From assembly GCA_965198485.1 (NCBI GenBank), contig CBDAPQ010000005.1:2542001-2606000 (forward strand): 64,000 nucleotides of DNA, in the 5' to 3' direction. The position numbers were made by a program, and so were the translations under genes. Each line of letters starts with the position of its first letter. Position 1 is the first letter of the stretch. This document shows, piece by piece, positions 16,797 through 25,523 of the stretch. Source of the stretch: RH-AL1 sp965198485. Its GTDB lineage: Bacteria; Pseudomonadota; Alphaproteobacteria; Rhizobiales; Beijerinckiaceae. A model generated the notes under the pieces. It was given only the letters and a program-made list of their open reading frames with translations, had not been told where the DNA came from and ran no database searches.

Positions 16797-17411
16797 ATGA
16801 CCATCCGACTACACCGCGGCGATCTTCCGGCCGATTACGCCTCCGGGTCGGCAGTCGCGATTGATACCGAGACGCTGGGCCTCCACCCCGCCCGCGACCG
16901 TCTCTGCGTGGTGCAGCTCTCGACGGGCGACGGTACCGCCGACGTTGTCCAGATCGCACGCGGGCAGGCGCGGGCGCCCAATCTGGAGCGCCTGCTCGTC
17001 GATCCGGCGGTGACGAAGCTGTTCCATTTCGCGCGTTTCGACGTGGCCGTGCTCTTCAAGACCTTCGGCGCGATGGCCGCACCGGTTTACTGTACCAAGA
17101 TCGCCTCCAAGCTTGCCCGAACCTATACCGACCGGCACGGCTTGAAGGATCTCGTGCGCGAATTGCTCGGCCAGGAGATCTCCAAGCAGCAGCAGTCCTC
17201 CGATTGGGGCGCCGAAGCCCTCAGCGAGGCCCAGCTGGCCTACGCCGCCTCCGACGTGCTTCACCTGCATCAGCTGCGCGACAGGCTCGATGCCATGCTG
17301 GCGCGCGAGGGACGCGATGGCTACGCTGAGGCGGCGTTCGGTTTCCTGCCGACGCGGGCCAGGCTCGATCTCGACGGCTGGGCGGAGACGGATCTCTTCG
17401 CGCACGCCTGA
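16797..17411 (+). CDS. rnd: Ribonuclease D, short form without HRDC domain
   Basis: 3'-5' exoribonuclease of the DEDDy group, 204 residues. The first metal motif is AIDTETLG (about 21-28); the second is in FHFARFD; the last is YAASDV with the Tyr of the DEDDy type. E. coli RNase D is about 375 residues and has one or two HRDC domains; these are absent, as in the short alphaproteobacterial forms. The ATG at 16797 gives MTIRLHRGDLP. It lies 142 bp upstream of lptC on the same strand and may share transcription with the Lpt genes. Its role in tRNA 3' trimming is assumed from the family. Confidence 0.9.
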   Translation: MTIRLHRGDLPADYASGSAVAIDTETLGLHPARDRLCVVQLSTGDGTADVVQIARGQARAPNLERLLVDPAVTKLFHFARFDVAVLFKTFGAMAAPVYCTKIASKLARTYTDRHGLKDLVRELLGQEISKQQQSSDWGAEALSEAQLAYAASDVLHLHQLRDRLDAMLAREGRDGYAEAAFGFLPTRARLDLDGWAETDLFAHA

Positions 17412-17553
17412 CAGTGTTCGTCTCGCCGGTGCCGCCGTCGATCGAGGGGGCCTCGGCTTGCGATGACGAAGGCTGCCGCTGCCCCTCGCCTTGTCTTCGC
17501 CGCTGTCGCGGTGCAACCTTTGACGATGAACGCGGGGGCTTCGTCCCGACAGA

Positions 17554-18273
17554 ATGGCTGATACGACTAGCGGCGAACGCGTGAGGGCTGCCGGCGCTCG
17601 TCTCGGCATGGACTACACGCCGCCCGACCGCGCCGCGGCCATCAAGGCGGCTGGGCGCCATACGGCACGCGTTCTCTTCCTCAAGCGCGCCATCGTGGTG
17701 GGCGCCGTGCTCGGCGTGTCGATGCTCGGCATTGCCGCCTTCTTCAATCCATTCCGCCATCTGCCCGGCTCGGTGTCGATCGCCGGCGTCGGCGTCAACG
17801 GCACCAAGATCACCATGGATTCGCCCAAGATCGCCGGCGTTCAGCAGGGGGGCGGCCCCTACGAGATCAAGGCCAAGGCCGGCGTCCAGGACATCACCAA
17901 TCCCAGCATCACAGAGCTGGTGGGTATCGACGCCAGGGTCGGCATGGCCGATCACTCGACGACCCATATTCTTTCCAAGAACGGCGTCTACGACGCGAAG
18001 GCCGATGCGATGTCGCTCAAGGGTGACGTTCGCATCTCGAACACCAGCGGCTACGTGCTCAACCTGCAGAGCGCGCTTATGGACTTCAAGGGCGGATTGT
18101 TCACCTCCCACGAGCGGCTGCGGATCGATCTCGAGGGCGGCGAGGTCTCGGCCGACGACATGGCGATTTCCAACAACGGCCACGTCATCGCCTTCCGCGG
18201 GAATATCGTCTCGAACTTCGAACCTCCCGAGGTCGAGCCGTCGCAACACGCCAGCGCGGAGCGCGTCAAGTGA
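17554..18273 (+). CDS. lptC: LPS transport protein LptC
   Basis: Bitopic inner-membrane protein that takes LPS from the LptBFG transporter and hands it to LptA. The 239-residue protein has one membrane segment at about 45-65 (AIVVGAVLGVSMLGIAAF) followed by a periplasmic beta-jellyroll region. Family similarity is modest, as usual for LptC, but the position before lptA and lptB, with a 4-nt GTGA overlap into lptA, makes the assignment firm. Confidence 0.87.
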   Translation: MADTTSGERVRAAGARLGMDYTPPDRAAAIKAAGRHTARVLFLKRAIVVGAVLGVSMLGIAAFFNPFRHLPGSVSIAGVGVNGTKITMDSPKIAGVQQGGGPYEIKAKAGVQDITNPSITELVGIDARVGMADHSTTHILSKNGVYDAKADAMSLKGDVRISNTSGYVLNLQSALMDFKGGLFTSHERLRIDLEGGEVSADDMAISNNGHVIAFRGNIVSNFEPPEVEPSQHASAERVK

Positions 18274-18875
18274 GCGGCTACTTCGCAAAACGCGCCGTCT
18301 CGTCGTGCCTCGCTTTGCTGGCGCTCGCCGGCGTCGCGACGGCGCAAACGAAACGAAGCGGTGCCATCCTTCCCGGCGGCGATCCCAAGGAGAAGGTCAA
18401 GATCGTCGGCAAGCAGCTCGACTATTTCGATAAGGAACAGAAGCTCGTCTACACCGGCGAGGTGATCGCGACGCAAGGTGCCCCGACGCTGAAATGCACC
18501 GTGCTCACGATCTTCCTGACGCCGAAGGCAGCCAACGGAAGCGCCGCGGGCGGCTCCTCGAGCCAAGTCCAACATATGGTCGCCGATGGCCCGGTTACGA
18601 TGGTGCAGAAAGATCAGGTCGGCGCCGGCGACCATGCCGTCTACGACAAGGCGAGCGACACCGTCGTGATGACCGGTAACGTGGTGCTCACCCAGGGACC
18701 CAACGTCACCAAGGGTGACAAGCTGGTCTACGACCTGAAGAGCGGCCACGCGACGGTGAGCGGCGCCAGGGTGGTCGGCATGTTCGAGATGGGCGACAAC
18801 ACACCCCTGGCGAAGAGCGGATCCGAAACGGACACTGCTCCTTCGAGGAAAAGCGGTCGCAAGTCATCACGCTGA
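18270..18875 (+). CDS. lptA: LPS transport periplasmic protein LptA
   Basis: Periplasmic bridge protein that carries LPS between the inner-membrane Lpt complex and LptD. The 201-residue precursor starts with GTG overlapping the lptC stop. A signal peptide ends near residue 25 (GVATAQ). The OstA-type beta-jellyroll repeats are seen as VKIVGKQLDYFD, LVYTGEVIATQG, AVYDKASDTVVMTGNVVL and LVYDLKSGHATV. The C-terminal 30 residues are polar and basic and probably disordered. Confidence 0.9.
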   Translation: MSGYFAKRAVSSCLALLALAGVATAQTKRSGAILPGGDPKEKVKIVGKQLDYFDKEQKLVYTGEVIATQGAPTLKCTVLTIFLTPKAANGSAAGGSSSQVQHMVADGPVTMVQKDQVGAGDHAVYDKASDTVVMTGNVVLTQGPNVTKGDKLVYDLKSGHATVSGARVVGMFEMGDNTPLAKSGSETDTAPSRKSGRKSSR

Positions 18876-18984
18876 TTGTGACAACGCAAATCGTGACCAG
18901 AACCGGTGAGTTCGGATAAGGTAGGGAGCTCTGACGGGCTGCCGTCGGGTGGTCGAGGAAAGCCAGCCTGGTGAAGGCACGCGG

Positions 18985-19836
18985 ATGAGCTTGGTCAATT
19001 GGTGGCGTGGCCGTGCGGCCACACCGGCGCTCAGCCTGGCTCACGCCGGCGCGCTGGCGCTTGACGCCCCCGATGTTGGCGCCGGAAACTTCAGTGTCGC
19101 GCCGGAGGCCGGCGACGGCACGTTGTCGATCGAGCATGTGCGCAAAGCCTACAAGGCGCGGCGCGTCGTCGAGGACGTCAGCATGATCGTGCACCGCGGC
19201 GAGGCCGTCGGCCTGCTCGGTCCCAACGGTGCCGGCAAGACCACCACCTTCTATATGATAACCGGACTGGTGCGGCCGGACGCGGGGCGCATCGCACTCG
19301 ACGGCAACGACATCACCAGCCTGCCGATGTACCGCCGCGCGCGCCTCGGCATCGGCTACCTGCCGCAGGAAGCCTCGATTTTTCGTGGTCTGAGCGTCGA
19401 GGACAACATACGCGCGGTGCTCGAGATCGCCGAGCCCGACAAGAGCAGGCGCGAGCGCGAACTCGACGGCTTGCTCGACGAGTTCGATCTCACGCGGTTG
19501 CGCAGGGCGCCGTCCGTCGCGCTTTCGGGCGGCGAGCGACGACGCTGCGAGATCGCCCGCGCCCTGGCCAATCGTCCCAGCTTCATGCTGCTCGACGAGC
19601 CGTTCGCCGGTATCGACCCGATCGCGGTCGGCGACATCCGCGTGCTGGTGCAGCAGCTGAAGAAGCGGGGAATTGGCGTGCTGATCACCGACCACAACGT
19701 TCGTGAGACGCTGGGACTCATCGATCGCGCCTACATCATCCACTCGGGCACCGTACTCACGTCCGGTCGACCGGAGGAGATCGTGGATAACGCGGCGGTC
19801 CGCAAGCACTACCTAGGCGAGAGCTTTAAGCTCTAG
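18985..19836 (+). CDS. lptB: LPS export ABC transporter ATP-binding protein LptB
   Basis: ATPase that powers LPS extraction with LptF/LptG. It has 283 residues from ATG 18985; a GTG at 18949 would add 12. Walker A is GPNGAGKTT (about 79-87), the Q loop lies in GIGYLPQEASIF, the signature is LSGGERRR (about 180) and Walker B is LLDEPFAGIDP. The C-terminus ends HYLGESFKL, the usual LptB end. It carries a roughly 45-residue N-terminal extension before the ABC core, longer than E. coli LptB (241 residues). It lies upstream of rpoN, the classical proteobacterial order. Confidence 0.94.
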   Translation: MSLVNWWRGRAATPALSLAHAGALALDAPDVGAGNFSVAPEAGDGTLSIEHVRKAYKARRVVEDVSMIVHRGEAVGLLGPNGAGKTTTFYMITGLVRPDAGRIALDGNDITSLPMYRRARLGIGYLPQEASIFRGLSVEDNIRAVLEIAEPDKSRRERELDGLLDEFDLTRLRRAPSVALSGGERRRCEIARALANRPSFMLLDEPFAGIDPIAVGDIRVLVQQLKKRGIGVLITDHNVRETLGLIDRAYIIHSGTVLTSGRPEEIVDNAAVRKHYLGESFKL

Positions 19837-19974
19837 CCGTACAGCTTTAACGACGATCGAGACCAAGGCCTGACGCGAGCGCGGAAAAGGTCATTGCTGT
19901 GCGAGACAAACGGCAGCGTTTATTGCTACACGCAAGAAACGGGCCGCGGCTCGTGCTCGTGGCGTGGAACCCGA

Positions 19975-21540
19975 ATGGCTCTTTCAACGAAGTTGATGAT
20001 GCGCCAGGGGCAGTCCCTGGTGATGACGCCGCAGCTGCTGCAGGCGATCAAGCTTCTGCAATTCTCCAACCTTGAGCTCGCCTCGTTCGTCCAAGACGAG
20101 CTGGAGCGCAATCCGTTGCTCGAGCGCGCCGACGAGGCGAGATCGGACGAGATCGTCGACGGCACGCAGGGCGAGCGCGATCAGCGCGGCGAGACAGAGA
20201 CCTCCCAAGGCGGCGACTTCAACGAGGGCGCCGAAGCCGACTGGAGCGCCGAGAGTTTCGCCACCGATCGCGCATCGCTCGAGACCAGCCTCGGGACCGA
20301 GTTCGGCAACACGTTCGATGACGACCGCCCCTCGACCCCGGCCGAGCCTGTGGGCGATGGCCTCGGCGAGACGGGGCTGTCCGCCGCTTCCTGGTCGGGA
20401 GGCTCGGGTCCGGTCGGCGACGGGGAGACAGCCGACATCGAGGCCTACCTCGCCGCCAAGACGTCGCTCAAGGATCACCTGCTGGCTCAGCTGCCGCTCG
20501 CCTTGCCCGACAGTCGCGACCGGGTCGTTGGGCACACGCTGATCGACGCGATCGACGACAGCGGCTACCTTGCAGAGCCACTGCCGGATATCGCCGGTCG
20601 TCTCGGCGTAGCGCTCGCCCGCGCCGAGACGGTGCTGGCCGCCGTGCAGACGCTCGATCCTTCCGGCATCGGAGCGCGCAACCTCGCCGAGTGCTTGTCG
20701 ATCCAGCTGCGCGACGCTGACCGTTTCGACCCCGCGATGCAGGCCTTGGTAGGACGGCTCGATCTTGTCGCCCGGCGTGACATTTCCGAACTGAAACGGG
20801 TCTGCGGGGTCGACGAGGACGACGTGCTCGACATGATTGCCGAAATCCGTCGCCTCGATCCAAAGCCCGGCCGCGCCTACGGCGCCGCCCCGATCCAGCC
20901 GGTGGTCCCCGACGTCGTCGTGCGCGCTGCCCCGGACGGCTCCTGGATCGTCGAGCTCAACACCGACGTGCTCCCGCGTCTCCTCGTCAACCAGAGCTAC
21001 GCCGCCAAGATCACGCGCGGCAAGGGCAGCGACACCGACCGCTCGTTCGTCTCGGGCTGTCTGCAGACCGCGAACTGGCTGACCAAGAGCCTGGAGCAGC
21101 GCGCCCGCACCATCCTCAAGGTGTCGAGCGAGATCGTGCGCCAGCAGGATGGCTTTTTCGCCAACGGCGTCGAGCACCTGAGGCCGCTGAACCTGAAGGT
21201 CATCGCCGAGGCCACGGGGATGCACGAATCGACGGTATCGCGCGTGACCTCCAACAAGTACCTGTCGAGCCCGCGGGGCGTCTTCGAGCTGAAGTACTTC
21301 TTCACGGCTTCCATCGCCTCGAACGTCGGCGGCGAGGCACATTCGGCCGAATCGGTCCGTTTCCGCATCAGGCACATGATCGAGAAGGAAGCGCCGAACG
21401 AGATCCTTTCCGACGACGCGATCGTCGAGAAGCTGAAGGAGGTCGAGATCGACATCGCTCGGCGCACCGTCGCGAAATATCGCGAGAGCATGCGCATTCC
21501 CTCCTCCGTCGAGCGCCGTCGACGCAGAGGTATGCACTGA
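19975..21540 (+). CDS. rpoN: RNA polymerase sigma-54 factor
   Basis: Alternative sigma factor for -24/-12 promoters activated by enhancer-binding ATPases. The 521-residue protein starts MALSTKLMMRQGQSLVMTPQ, the conserved activator-interaction region. It is followed by an acidic region II (about 55-150), the core-binding domain, the helix-turn-helix ESTVSRVTSNKYL and the RpoN box ARRTVAKYRE near residue 495. Upstream in-frame codons from 19894 lack conservation, so the ATG at 19975 is preferred. In many proteobacteria hpf and ptsN follow rpoN; here a 61-residue unknown and then an opposite-strand PHB depolymerase follow. Confidence 0.95.
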   Translation: MALSTKLMMRQGQSLVMTPQLLQAIKLLQFSNLELASFVQDELERNPLLERADEARSDEIVDGTQGERDQRGETETSQGGDFNEGAEADWSAESFATDRASLETSLGTEFGNTFDDDRPSTPAEPVGDGLGETGLSAASWSGGSGPVGDGETADIEAYLAAKTSLKDHLLAQLPLALPDSRDRVVGHTLIDAIDDSGYLAEPLPDIAGRLGVALARAETVLAAVQTLDPSGIGARNLAECLSIQLRDADRFDPAMQALVGRLDLVARRDISELKRVCGVDEDDVLDMIAEIRRLDPKPGRAYGAAPIQPVVPDVVVRAAPDGSWIVELNTDVLPRLLVNQSYAAKITRGKGSDTDRSFVSGCLQTANWLTKSLEQRARTILKVSSEIVRQQDGFFANGVEHLRPLNLKVIAEATGMHESTVSRVTSNKYLSSPRGVFELKYFFTASIASNVGGEAHSAESVRFRIRHMIEKEAPNEILSDDAIVEKLKEVEIDIARRTVAKYRESMRIPSSVERRRRRGMH

Positions 21541-21543
21541 CGG

Positions 21544-21635
21544 TGCACGTAGTGCGTGCAGCACGCTTTGGCTTGCTCTGGCCTAAGTTCCGAAAGCTTC
21601 GCTTGCCTAAAACCCAAGGTTGTATTTACCTTGGG
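21544..21635 (+). other. Two hairpins between rpoN and a small ORF
   Basis: Hairpin TGCACG/CGTGCA at 21544-21560 lies just after the rpoN stop. A 7-bp hairpin, CCCAAGG/CCTTGGG, with a nine-base A/T-rich loop is at 21613-21635, about 30 bp before the next ATG. Neither has a T-run, so they are poor intrinsic terminators. The second could be an operator or leader structure for the small gene. Confidence 0.4.
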
Positions 21636-21664
21636 CGCGGTCGATAGCAGCGGCAGGCGGCGAC

Positions 21665-21850
21665 ATGAACATGCACGAAGAGCCACGAACACCTTCCGGC
21701 CCTTCGAACGGCCACGGTGGTCGTGCCTATCTCATCGACATGATCAGGAGCCTGTCGGCGCTTGCGCGGCGGTCGGACGAAGAGGAGATGGCGATCCTCT
21801 TAGAGGCAATCGTCGCCTCGGCGCGCGCCCAGGAACGACGCAAGCGATGA
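21665..21850 (+). CDS. Small conserved-looking protein of unknown function
   Basis: 61 residues starting MNMHEEPRTPSGPSNG. The N-terminus is polar; the remainder (AYLIDMIRSLSALARRSDEE and MAILLEAIVASARAQE) should form one or two amphipathic helices and ends in a basic RRKR. No membrane segment, Cys cluster or signal peptide is seen. It sits where hpf/ptsN often follow rpoN but resembles neither. The function is not recognised. The in-frame TTG at 21620 lies in the upstream hairpin and is less likely to be used. Confidence 0.6.
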   Translation: MNMHEEPRTPSGPSNGHGGRAYLIDMIRSLSALARRSDEEEMAILLEAIVASARAQERRKR

Positions 21851-21860
21851 GCGGGGGGGC

Positions 21861-23108
21861 TCAGGCCCGCCCTGCGATCTTGCTCTGGAAGTCCACCATG
21901 CGCGGAACAATGTCCCGGCGGAAGCGCGAGCCATTGAAGACGCCGTAGTGCCCCACGTCCTTTTGCAGGTGGTTGGCCTTGCGATCGTCCGGCAGGTTCG
22001 AGCAGAGCTCGAGCGCCGCTCGGGTTTGCCCGATGCCCGAGATGTCGTCGTTCTCGCCCTCGACAGTCAGCAACCCGCACGTGCGTATCGCCGAGAGATC
22101 GATGCGCTTGTTTCGATGGGTCATGATGCCTTTCGGCATCTGGTGCTCGACGAACACGGCATCGATCGTCTGAAGATAATATTCGGCGGTGAGATCCATG
22201 ACGGCGAGATACTCGTCGTAGAAGTCCCGCTGCTTCTCGCCCGATTCACCGTCCCCGCGAACGAGATGGTTGTACATCTCGAGGTGAGCGTCGACGTGGC
22301 GGTCGATGTTCATCGCCATGAAGCCGGAGAGTTGCAGGAAGCCTGGATAAACCCGGCGCCCGAAGCCGGGATAGGGGTAGGGCACGGACTGGATGCAATT
22401 GTCGCGGAACCACTGGCTGCCGCGCTTCTCGGCGAGCTGGTTGACAGCCGTGGGCGAGCGCCGCGTGTCGATGGGTCCGCCCATCAGCGTCATTGTGGTC
22501 GGTACTTTGGGATCGTGGTCGGCCTCCATGAGGGCAACGGCGGCGATCAACGGCACGGCCGGTTGACAGACCCCCATCGTGTGCAGCGGCAGGCCGGGGA
22601 CATCGAGCGCGTGGCAGATCTCGATCAGGTAGTCGATGTAATCGTCGAGGTCGAAGGTCTCGGCCTTCGGCACCATGCGGGCGTTCGTCCAATCGGTGAT
22701 GAAGACATCGTAGTGCGGCAGGAAGGCCTCGACCGTGCCGCGCAACAGCGTCGCGTAATGACCCGACATCGGGGCCACGACCAGAAGGCGCGGCTGCGGC
22801 ACGTCGGCCGGCAGGTCGCGCTTGAAGCGGATGACTCGGCAGAACGGCTTCTGCCAGACGATGTCTTCCGTCACCGAGACGCAGCGCCCTCCGATCATGG
22901 TCTCGTTGAGCCCGAACAGCGGCTTGCCGTAGCGCCGCGTCAACCGCTCGAACATCGCGCTTGAGGCGGCGATGGAGCGTCCGACATAGGTCTTGGATAA
23001 AGGGTTGAGCGGGTTCTTGGCCCAGAAGTTTGCGGCGTTGGACATGGCTCGCGCCGGCCCCATGGCGAGGTAGGCCATCTCATACGCTTGATACGAAAAC
23101 GGATTCAT
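21861..23108 (-). CDS. phaZ: Intracellular polyhydroxybutyrate depolymerase
   Basis: Breaks down native intracellular PHB granules. The 415-residue alpha/beta-hydrolase begins MNPFSYQAYEMAYLAM. The nucleophile elbow reads GVCQP (near 180), so Cys replaces the usual Ser, as in the R. eutropha PhaZa1 type. The Asp is in VEGENDD and the His in GHYGVFNG. The N-terminal aromatic/Asn-rich part and the full length match intracellular depolymerases. A GGAG Shine-Dalgarno precedes the ATG. It is divergent from the redox-sensor gene regB, which suggests a link between carbon storage and redox state, though none is proven here. Confidence 0.93.
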   Translation of the reverse strand: MNPFSYQAYEMAYLAMGPARAMSNAANFWAKNPLNPLSKTYVGRSIAASSAMFERLTRRYGKPLFGLNETMIGGRCVSVTEDIVWQKPFCRVIRFKRDLPADVPQPRLLVVAPMSGHYATLLRGTVEAFLPHYDVFITDWTNARMVPKAETFDLDDYIDYLIEICHALDVPGLPLHTMGVCQPAVPLIAAVALMEADHDPKVPTTMTLMGGPIDTRRSPTAVNQLAEKRGSQWFRDNCIQSVPYPYPGFGRRVYPGFLQLSGFMAMNIDRHVDAHLEMYNHLVRGDGESGEKQRDFYDEYLAVMDLTAEYYLQTIDAVFVEHQMPKGIMTHRNKRIDLSAIRTCGLLTVEGENDDISGIGQTRAALELCSNLPDDRKANHLQKDVGHYGVFNGSRFRRDIVPRMVDFQSKIAGRA

Positions 23109-23317
23109 CGCGGCTCCAATCGACGCCGGTGTTTAGGCGAGAATGGCGCGCCGCGAAAAGTGGACGTTCGGGCCATTAAGGATGTGTAGTTAAGTCGTCG
23201 GATCCGCCGCGCTCTGTAGTCGTGCGCGATCGCGAACCAGCCCAATGTGCCGCGCCTTGCCGGGTGCCCGTATGTGCGACAAGCACGTGATGACCGAACC
23301 GGTCGTTGAAGAGCAAC

Positions 23318-24673
23318 ATGATCGCGGATCACCTGGATCATCCCCTCGAGCTCGGATCACGCTCGCGTCATCCGCGTGTCGACACCTTGATCCGTTTGCG
23401 CTGGCTGGCGATCAGCGGCCAGTTCGCCGCCGTCCTCGCGACCTATTTCGTGCTCGGCTTCCCGCTGCCGATCGTCTTGTGCTTGGCGGCCATCTTCGTT
23501 TCTGTGTGGGTCAACATTGGCTTGCGCATCCGTTTCCATCCGACGGAGCGCCTCACCGAGAAGCCGGCGGCGGGGCAGATGGCCTACGACCTCGTGCAGC
23601 TCACGGTGCTGCTCTACCTGACCGGCGGCCTCGAGAACCCGTTCTCCATGCTGTTCCTCGCGCCGCTGATGATCGCGGCCGTGTCGCTATCGGCCCGATC
23701 GGCGGCGGCGTTGACCCTGCTCGTGATCGTCTGCGCGACCATTCTGACGGTTTACCACCTGCCGTTGCCCTGGGTGCCGGGAGAGAGGCTGCACCTGCCT
23801 CTTCTCTACCGCGCCGCCACCTGGGGAGCGATCGTGCTCGGTGCGAGCTTCGCCGCCGCCTACACGTGGCGGGTCTCGGAGGAGGGACGCCGGCTCTCCG
23901 ACGCCTTGCTCGCGACGGAGCTGGTGCTCGCGCGCGAACAGCACCTGTCGCAGCTCGACGGCCTCGCTGCCGCTGCTGCCCACGAACTCGGTACGCCGCT
24001 TGCCACCATCAAGCTCGTCGCGCGCGATCTCACCAAGATCTTTCCGCCGGACGGCGAGGTGGGCGCCGACCTCGCCTTGCTAATGGGCGAGGCCGAGCGC
24101 TGCGCCAGGATCCTCGGGCGGCTCGCCTCGCTGGGATCGGAAGAGCCGGGCGATATCATCGGCCGCCTCAGTCTGCGGCATCTTGTCGAAGAGGTCGTGC
24201 AGCCACAGCGCGATTTCGGTGTCGTCATCACCATCGTGCCGGAAGGAGACGGCGCTGAGCCCGTCTGCGCTCGCAATGCCGGCGTCCTCTACGGATTAGG
24301 CAATCTCGTCGAGAACGCGATTGATTTCGCCGGGTCGCAGGTGCGCATCATCGTGCGATGGACGGATGCGATCGTGGCCGTGGTCATCGCCGATGACGGT
24401 CCGGGCTTCGCACCCGATATTGTCATGTCGCTGGGCGAGCCTTATCTTCACACGAGAGCGAACCGGCGGGCGAAATCCGACGAGACATCCGGTCTTGGCT
24501 TGGGTCTTTTCATCGCCAAGACACTTCTCGAACGATCGCGCGCGAGCGTGAGCATGGTCAATGCGGTCGCGCCCGAAGTCGGTGCTAGGGTTACGGTGCT
24601 CTGGCAGCGGTCCGATTTCGAGATTGCCCGATCACAAGGGCCGACGCTTGAAAGTCTGGCGCCGACGAAATGA
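23318..24673 (+). CDS. regB: Redox-sensing histidine kinase RegB/ActS/PrrB
   Basis: Membrane histidine kinase that senses the quinone pool and thiol redox state. The 451-residue protein has about six membrane helices (about 25-190). The quinone-site motif GGLENPF lies near residues 102-108. The phosphorylated His is in AAAHELGTPLATI (near 220). The family's redox-active Cys appears in ERCARILGRL (near 262), close to Cys265 of R. capsulatus RegB. The ATPase domain shows LVENAIDFA, DDGPGF and SGLGLGLFI. The ATG at 23318 is preferred to the TTG 12 bases upstream. The stop overlaps regA by 4 nt. Confidence 0.94.
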   Translation: MIADHLDHPLELGSRSRHPRVDTLIRLRWLAISGQFAAVLATYFVLGFPLPIVLCLAAIFVSVWVNIGLRIRFHPTERLTEKPAAGQMAYDLVQLTVLLYLTGGLENPFSMLFLAPLMIAAVSLSARSAAALTLLVIVCATILTVYHLPLPWVPGERLHLPLLYRAATWGAIVLGASFAAAYTWRVSEEGRRLSDALLATELVLAREQHLSQLDGLAAAAAHELGTPLATIKLVARDLTKIFPPDGEVGADLALLMGEAERCARILGRLASLGSEEPGDIIGRLSLRHLVEEVVQPQRDFGVVITIVPEGDGAEPVCARNAGVLYGLGNLVENAIDFAGSQVRIIVRWTDAIVAVVIADDGPGFAPDIVMSLGEPYLHTRANRRAKSDETSGLGLGLFIAKTLLERSRASVSMVNAVAPEVGARVTVLWQRSDFEIARSQGPTLESLAPTK

Positions 24674-25287
24674 CGCCCTGGGAGGCATGGATGGAACACG
24701 CAGCACACGGCGCAGGCACTCAGCCGGGCATCGACCCGGGTCTTCTCGCGCTCGGTCCCGACGCAGACAAGAGCTTGTTGATCGTCGATGATGACCGGGC
24801 TTTCTGCCAAAGGTTGGCCCGCGCCATGGAAACACGCGGCTTCACCGTGAACGCCGTATCCTCGGTGACGGAGGGTCTCGCAGCCGTTGCGCAGGCCGCT
24901 CCGGCGTTTGCCGTGATCGACATGCGGCTGGCAGACGGCAACGGGCTCGACGTGATGTCGGCCCTGAAGGCGCGTCGTCCCGACTCGCGCGCGGTGATCC
25001 TCACCGGCTACGGTAATATCGTTACCGCCGTGACCGCGGTGAAGCTGGGTGCGTTCGACTACCTCGCAAAGCCGGCGGATGCCGACGAAATCTTCAACGC
25101 GCTGATGGCAACACAGCATGACAAGGCCGCGTTGCCCGAAAACCCGATGTCGGCGGATCGCGTGCGCTGGGAGCATATCCAGCGCATCTACGAACTATGC
25201 GGGCGCAACGTCTCGGAGACCGCGCGCCGCCTCAATATGCATCGCCGCACGTTGCAGCGAATCCTCGCCAAGCGCGCACCGCGCTAG
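24670..25287 (+). CDS. regA: Redox response regulator RegA/ActR/PrrA
   Basis: DNA-binding partner of RegB; in alphaproteobacteria it controls respiration, redox balance and often CO2 or N2 fixation. 205 residues: the receiver domain has the acidic pair VDDD, the phospho-Asp in AVIDMRL (near 84), Thr in ILTGYG and Lys in LAKPAD. A Pro-rich linker leads to a Fis-type helix-turn-helix, NVSETARRLNMHRRTLQRIL, which is nearly invariant in this family. It has an N-terminal extension of about 30 residues before the receiver. It is translationally coupled to regB; senC is not present between them, so the order resembles rhizobial actSR. Confidence 0.95.
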   Translation: MTPWEAWMEHAAHGAGTQPGIDPGLLALGPDADKSLLIVDDDRAFCQRLARAMETRGFTVNAVSSVTEGLAAVAQAAPAFAVIDMRLADGNGLDVMSALKARRPDSRAVILTGYGNIVTAVTAVKLGAFDYLAKPADADEIFNALMATQHDKAALPENPMSADRVRWEHIQRIYELCGRNVSETARRLNMHRRTLQRILAKRAPR

Positions 25288-25509
25288 TTAGCGTTCGGAG
25301 CTGCCGCCGAGCCGAGCGAGCTTGGCGGCAGGTCCGCTGTAGGCCTCCTGAAGATCGACGTTCCAATAGCGCAGGTCTTCGACGGCGATGGGCTCGCCCG
25401 TCACCGCGCAACGCACGAATGCCCCTGGCGAAATGACTTTGAAGTCGCCGTCGAGGTACTCGAGCGTCGCCTCTGTCGCGGCAGCCGGCCGGCGTTCGAA
25501 ACGGTTCAT
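25288..25509 (-). CDS. DUF2093 family protein
   Basis: 73 residues, starting MNRFERRPAAATEATLEYLD. The central region DFKVISPGAFVRCAVTGEPI and AVEDLRYWNVDLQEAY is characteristic of the alphaproteobacterial DUF2093 family, whose function is unknown. It lies 14 bp downstream of xseA and is probably cotranscribed with it. It is convergent with regA. Confidence 0.8.
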   Translation of the reverse strand: MNRFERRPAAATEATLEYLDGDFKVISPGAFVRCAVTGEPIAVEDLRYWNVDLQEAYSGPAAKLARLGGSSER

Positions 25510-25523
25510 CCCATCCTGCGGCG

